A stretch of 51,059 nucleotides of DNA from JBDREC01 sp043820105 [NCBI: Pseudomonadota bacterium] (lineage in GTDB: Bacteria; Bdellovibrionota_F; JAHFAK01). This document shows positions 48,911 to 51,059 of this stretch, piece by piece (position 1 is the first letter of the stretch; every line of letters begins with the position of its first letter). The notes under the pieces are model-generated. The model saw only the letters and a program-made list of their open reading frames with translations. It was not told the DNA's origin and ran no database searches. A program made the position numbers and the translations under genes. Location: NCBI GenBank assembly GCA_043820105.1, contig JBDREC010000104.1, positions 1 through 51,059 on the forward strand, in the 5' to 3' direction.

Positions 48911-50053
48911 TTAAATACCATCAACTTGATCAGAAATATCTCTGGATATGCACACTATTCCACTTGCTAGACCTTCTTTATCTCGAATAATATCAATTTT
49001 AGTATCAGTCCAAATGGTAGCTCCATCTTTACATTTCATTTCCAAAACAATTGAAAGTGATTCAATTTCTTTTGCTTTGGTTTTTTTATAGTCATTTAGC
49101 TGATCAAAAACTGTGCTTTTTGCGAGATCTAAAGAATCTTGACAAAGTATTTCTTCTATATTTTGCCTAATAGCTTCTTTTACAGTAAAGCCTCTGAGCT
49201 TGAGCACTGATTCACTGACAAATTTTGTTTTAAAATCAAGGTCAGTAATCCAAACCAAATCAGAAACATGACGCGTAATAATTTTTCTAAATTCCTTAGC
49301 TTCTTGAGATTCAAGACTTAATCTTTTTTTATTAGTTGTATCTTGTATGATTACTAAAGCCACCTCGTTGCTTGCTCTCACTATCCTTGCTTCAAAATAT
49401 CTTGTTTCATTATTTATAGGAAGATTGTATTCAAACCAATCATATTTGCCTGTTTCAAACACTTGTTCAAGTCTTACCATTGTCTCTGCTGCGATTTCCT
49501 TTGGTAAAGTCTCTGTAATTTTTTTGCCTATAAATTCATCAGGAGCCAAAAACAAGTTTATCTCTTTTGAAGGCTTAAAGCTTAAAAACCTGCCTTCTTT
49601 ATCCATTTCAAAAATGAGTTCTGGAATGGCTTCTAAATACAGCTTATAAGTTTCTTCTTTTTTCTTTAAGTGTTCTTCTGCCCTTTTTCTAGTGCTAATA
49701 TCCCTAATTGTCGCCAAAGAATTCCATTTACCATGAACCTTCATAGCAGAAACAGAAAGCTCAACTTGAATTTCTTCGCCATCTTTTCTGATTGCTTCCA
49801 TTTCCATAGTTTTACCAACAGCTAAACCTTCACCTGTATCTCTAAATTTAGCAAATCCCTTTTTATAATCATTGTGGTATTTTTCCGGAGCCAAAAGCAT
49901 GTGAACATCCTTTCCTTCTACTTCTTCTTTGGAATAGCCAAACATAAGTTCAGCTGATTTATTCCACAAAGTGATTAAGCCATCATTATCAATCATAATA
50001 ACAGCATCTTTTATTTGATGATGAAGCAAGAAAGATGCTTCCTGAGTTGTCAT
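48911..50053 (-). CDS. Protein with three PAS domains and no output domain
   Basis: 380 residues from the ATG at 50053 (TTAGGTG upstream). Three PAS/PAC units in a row: about 10-125 (DAVIMIDNDGLITLWNKSAE, LFGYSKEEV-like, ATIRDISTRKRAE), about 130-240 (YLEAIPELIFEMDKEGRFL, VIIQDTTNKKRLS) and about 255-375 (SDLVWITDLDFKTKFVSESV, GIVCISRDISDQ). No histidine kinase, GGDEF, EAL or DNA-binding part follows. A kinase lost downstream or a free-standing sensor are both possible. The stop at 48911 is followed by 141 bp without a gene and then the fusA start. Confidence 0.87.
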   Translation of the reverse strand: MTTQEASFLLHHQIKDAVIMIDNDGLITLWNKSAELMFGYSKEEVEGKDVHMLLAPEKYHNDYKKGFAKFRDTGEGLAVGKTMEMEAIRKDGEEIQVELSVSAMKVHGKWNSLATIRDISTRKRAEEHLKKKEETYKLYLEAIPELIFEMDKEGRFLSFKPSKEINLFLAPDEFIGKKITETLPKEIAAETMVRLEQVFETGKYDWFEYNLPINNETRYFEARIVRASNEVALVIIQDTTNKKRLSLESQEAKEFRKIITRHVSDLVWITDLDFKTKFVSESVLKLRGFTVKEAIRQNIEEILCQDSLDLAKSTVFDQLNDYKKTKAKEIESLSIVLEMKCKDGATIWTDTKIDIIRDKEGLASGIVCISRDISDQVDGI

Positions 50054-50182
50054 TTTGTACACCTAATAAATTTTGATTAATGAAAATATAATTATTTAAT
50101 ATGGAAATGTCTAGATTTAAGATTGAGATTAGGAATAAAGATTAAGAAGTAATGTTATTGTTGAATATTTGAAATAATTATA

Positions 50183-50211
50183 TTGATAAATTAGTTTTAA
50201 TTGTCTATAAT
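50183..50211 (+). promoter_or_regulatory. Sigma-70 promoter for the last lipoprotein
   Basis: TTGATA, 17-base spacer, TATAAT. It matches the consensus at 11 of 12 positions and ends 32 bp before the ATG at 50244. Confidence 0.75.
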
Positions 50212-50243
50212 TAATATATTGCGTCATAAAAAAGGCTAAAACA

Positions 50244-50666
50244 ATGAAAAACTTAATAATTCTATGTATTACAATGATTTTTGCTTTATCACTGTCTTTA
50301 TCCTGTTCTTCTAAAAGATCAGCATCTAAAGCCATACAAAACCCCAAAGCATCAACAAAGCCCAAAGATACTCAAGATGAAACACCAGCACCAAGTGGGG
50401 CAAGTGCTCAAGAATCTGATCAAGTAACTCAAGCAAAAGCAGAGCTTGATAATGCTGAAAATAAAAAGGATACAGACAAAGATTGTATTTCTGACTACTG
50501 GGAGGACAAACTTAGGCAAAGTAATATTGATGCAGATAAAAACAATCCACAAAAACCACAAACAAGAACAAATATTACTGAAGCGATCTGCAAAAACCCA
50601 AACCTAAGTGATGAATTAAGAGAAATAATTATTCAAGACATTTTTAAAAATTGTCCTGCAAAATGA
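50244..50666 (+). CDS. Small lipoprotein, function unknown
   Basis: 140 residues. Lipoprotein signal 1-20 (lipobox LSC, Cys21). Ala/Ser/Lys/Gln-rich linker (about 25-70), then DTDKDCISDYWED (a calcium-binding-like Asp pattern as in thrombospondin-3 repeats) and a short helical end. Four Cys in all, counting the lipidated one. Expected to sit on the outer or inner membrane. Preceded by a good sigma-70 promoter, unlike most secreted-protein genes in this window. Family not recognised. Confidence 0.8.
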   Translation: MKNLIILCITMIFALSLSLSCSSKRSASKAIQNPKASTKPKDTQDETPAPSGASAQESDQVTQAKAELDNAENKKDTDKDCISDYWEDKLRQSNIDADKNNPQKPQTRTNITEAICKNPNLSDELREIIIQDIFKNCPAK

Positions 50667-50680
50667 AATAAATAATAAAC

Positions 50681-50895
50681 AGATCTCCTCTCTAATTTTC
50701 AGCATTTACCCTTCCCGTAAACGTTACCGTTACCGTGAGCGTTACCGATTTAACTTTATAAAATTTCAAGCACAATTAAATACAAATCTAAAAGAATTAT
50801 TAATAGAAATTGTATATAAGCTGAGTAAGTGGTTTATGAAGTATTAATAAATCGGTAACGGTAACGTTTACGGGTACGGCAAGAAAGGAGATCTA
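50681..50895. repeat. Inverted hexad arrays with outer IR
   Basis: Left array 50714-50752 is made of hexads such as CGTTAC and CGTAAA. Right array 50848-50879 is the reverse complement. A 22-nt stretch pairs perfectly (50714-50735 with 50853-50874). Outer arms AGATCTCCT (50681-50689) and AGGAGATCT (50887-50895) also pair, so the whole 215 bp could fold back. No gene is seen in the 393-bp end gap 50667-51059. Confidence 0.8.
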
Positions 50896-51024
50896 GGTGT
50901 ATATTTATGGCTCATCTTCATTTTGAGTACCCACCAAGAATAATTATTCTGAAAATATAAAACACTGTTCTATCTATTCCATGATATTAAAATTGAAATA
51001 AATATTTCTATACATGAAACCATT

Positions 51025-51059
51025 GGATTAATCTTAGGATTATGATTATGATTAGGATT
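51025..51059. repeat. Period-6/7 repeats at the window end
   Basis: GGATTAATCTTAGGATTATG and then GATTAT-type units up to the edge. Cut by the window end. Confidence 0.5.

Noticed and set aside
50907-50960. 17-codon open frame (MAHLHFEYPPR...) after AAGGAG
   Set aside because: AAGGAG is about 16 nt from the ATG, too far to serve it, and the frame is too short to support without conservation.

Overview
The window is AT-rich (about two thirds A+T by eye) chromosomal DNA from a Gram-negative bacterium. It carries diderm lipoprotein signals, a periplasmic parvulin, UbiA and polyprenyl-synthase genes, type IV pilins, c-di-GMP signalling and many sigma-54 promoters. A class I lysyl-tRNA synthetase, DivIVA, a DUF502 protein, histone-like Lys/Ala-rich proteins and a zinc-knuckle protein of a kind I associate with myxobacteria point to an uncultured deltaproteobacterium in the broad sense (Myxococcota, Bdellovibrionota or a neighbour). 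That placement is inference. I see no tRNA, rRNA, CRISPR array, transposase or prophage.

Region by region. 1-4.4 kb: a 205-bp fold-back element, a small broken-looking lipoprotein gene, a polysaccharide-deacetylase-like lipoprotein, a methyltransferase, a type IV pilin and a secreted protein of unknown function. 4.5-9.6 kb: glutamine synthetase, divergent PilZ and EAL c-di-GMP genes, a Cys-rich lipoprotein, a wrecked GH57 gene and a cupin. 9.7-14.3 kb: PP2C phosphatase, a MenA/UbiA-like prenyltransferase with a polyprenyl diphosphate synthase, QueE, and a histone-like protein with a small partner. 14.3-23 kb: secreted and lipoprotein genes (including a 1,029-residue beta-helix lipoprotein and an RTX-repeat protein), an EamA transporter and a second pilin. 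23-32.2 kb: five genes for secreted, mostly alpha-helical proteins of unknown function, four of them in one operon. 32.4-42.7 kb: housekeeping operons (ribF-fmdB-ppiC-rpoZ; lysS-DUF502-smpB-prmA-tsaC) around exopolysaccharide genes. 42.7-51 kb: a predicted sigma-54-dependent small RNA, a second histone-like protein, divIVA-glpD, an EF-G, a PAS-only protein and a lipoprotein.

The most interesting signal is a candidate sigma-54 regulon. Eight near-consensus -24/-12 elements, all with exactly 10 bases between GG and GC, lie at the right distance from a gene start or RNA start. Seven drive secreted proteins: a pilin, a deacetylase-like lipoprotein, a lipoprotein plus Ig-like protein pair, an RTX protein, a Cys-rich secreted protein, the helical-protein operon and its follower. 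The eighth drives a structured RNA of about 200 nt that ends in the only convincing intrinsic terminator in the window. Three of these promoters carry a near-palindrome, TTAAGCACTT, at about -55 to -70, a candidate site for one shared activator.

A second window-wide feature is a set of short tandem arrays with period 6 or 7 in intergenic DNA. They vary in sequence but not in period, and several abut or overlap stop codons. The longest has 14 exact heptads and runs into the stop codon of rpoZ. Several gene remnants (the GH57 gene, a 65-codon fragment at 18.6 kb, probably the first lipoprotein) suggest ongoing decay in the accessory part.
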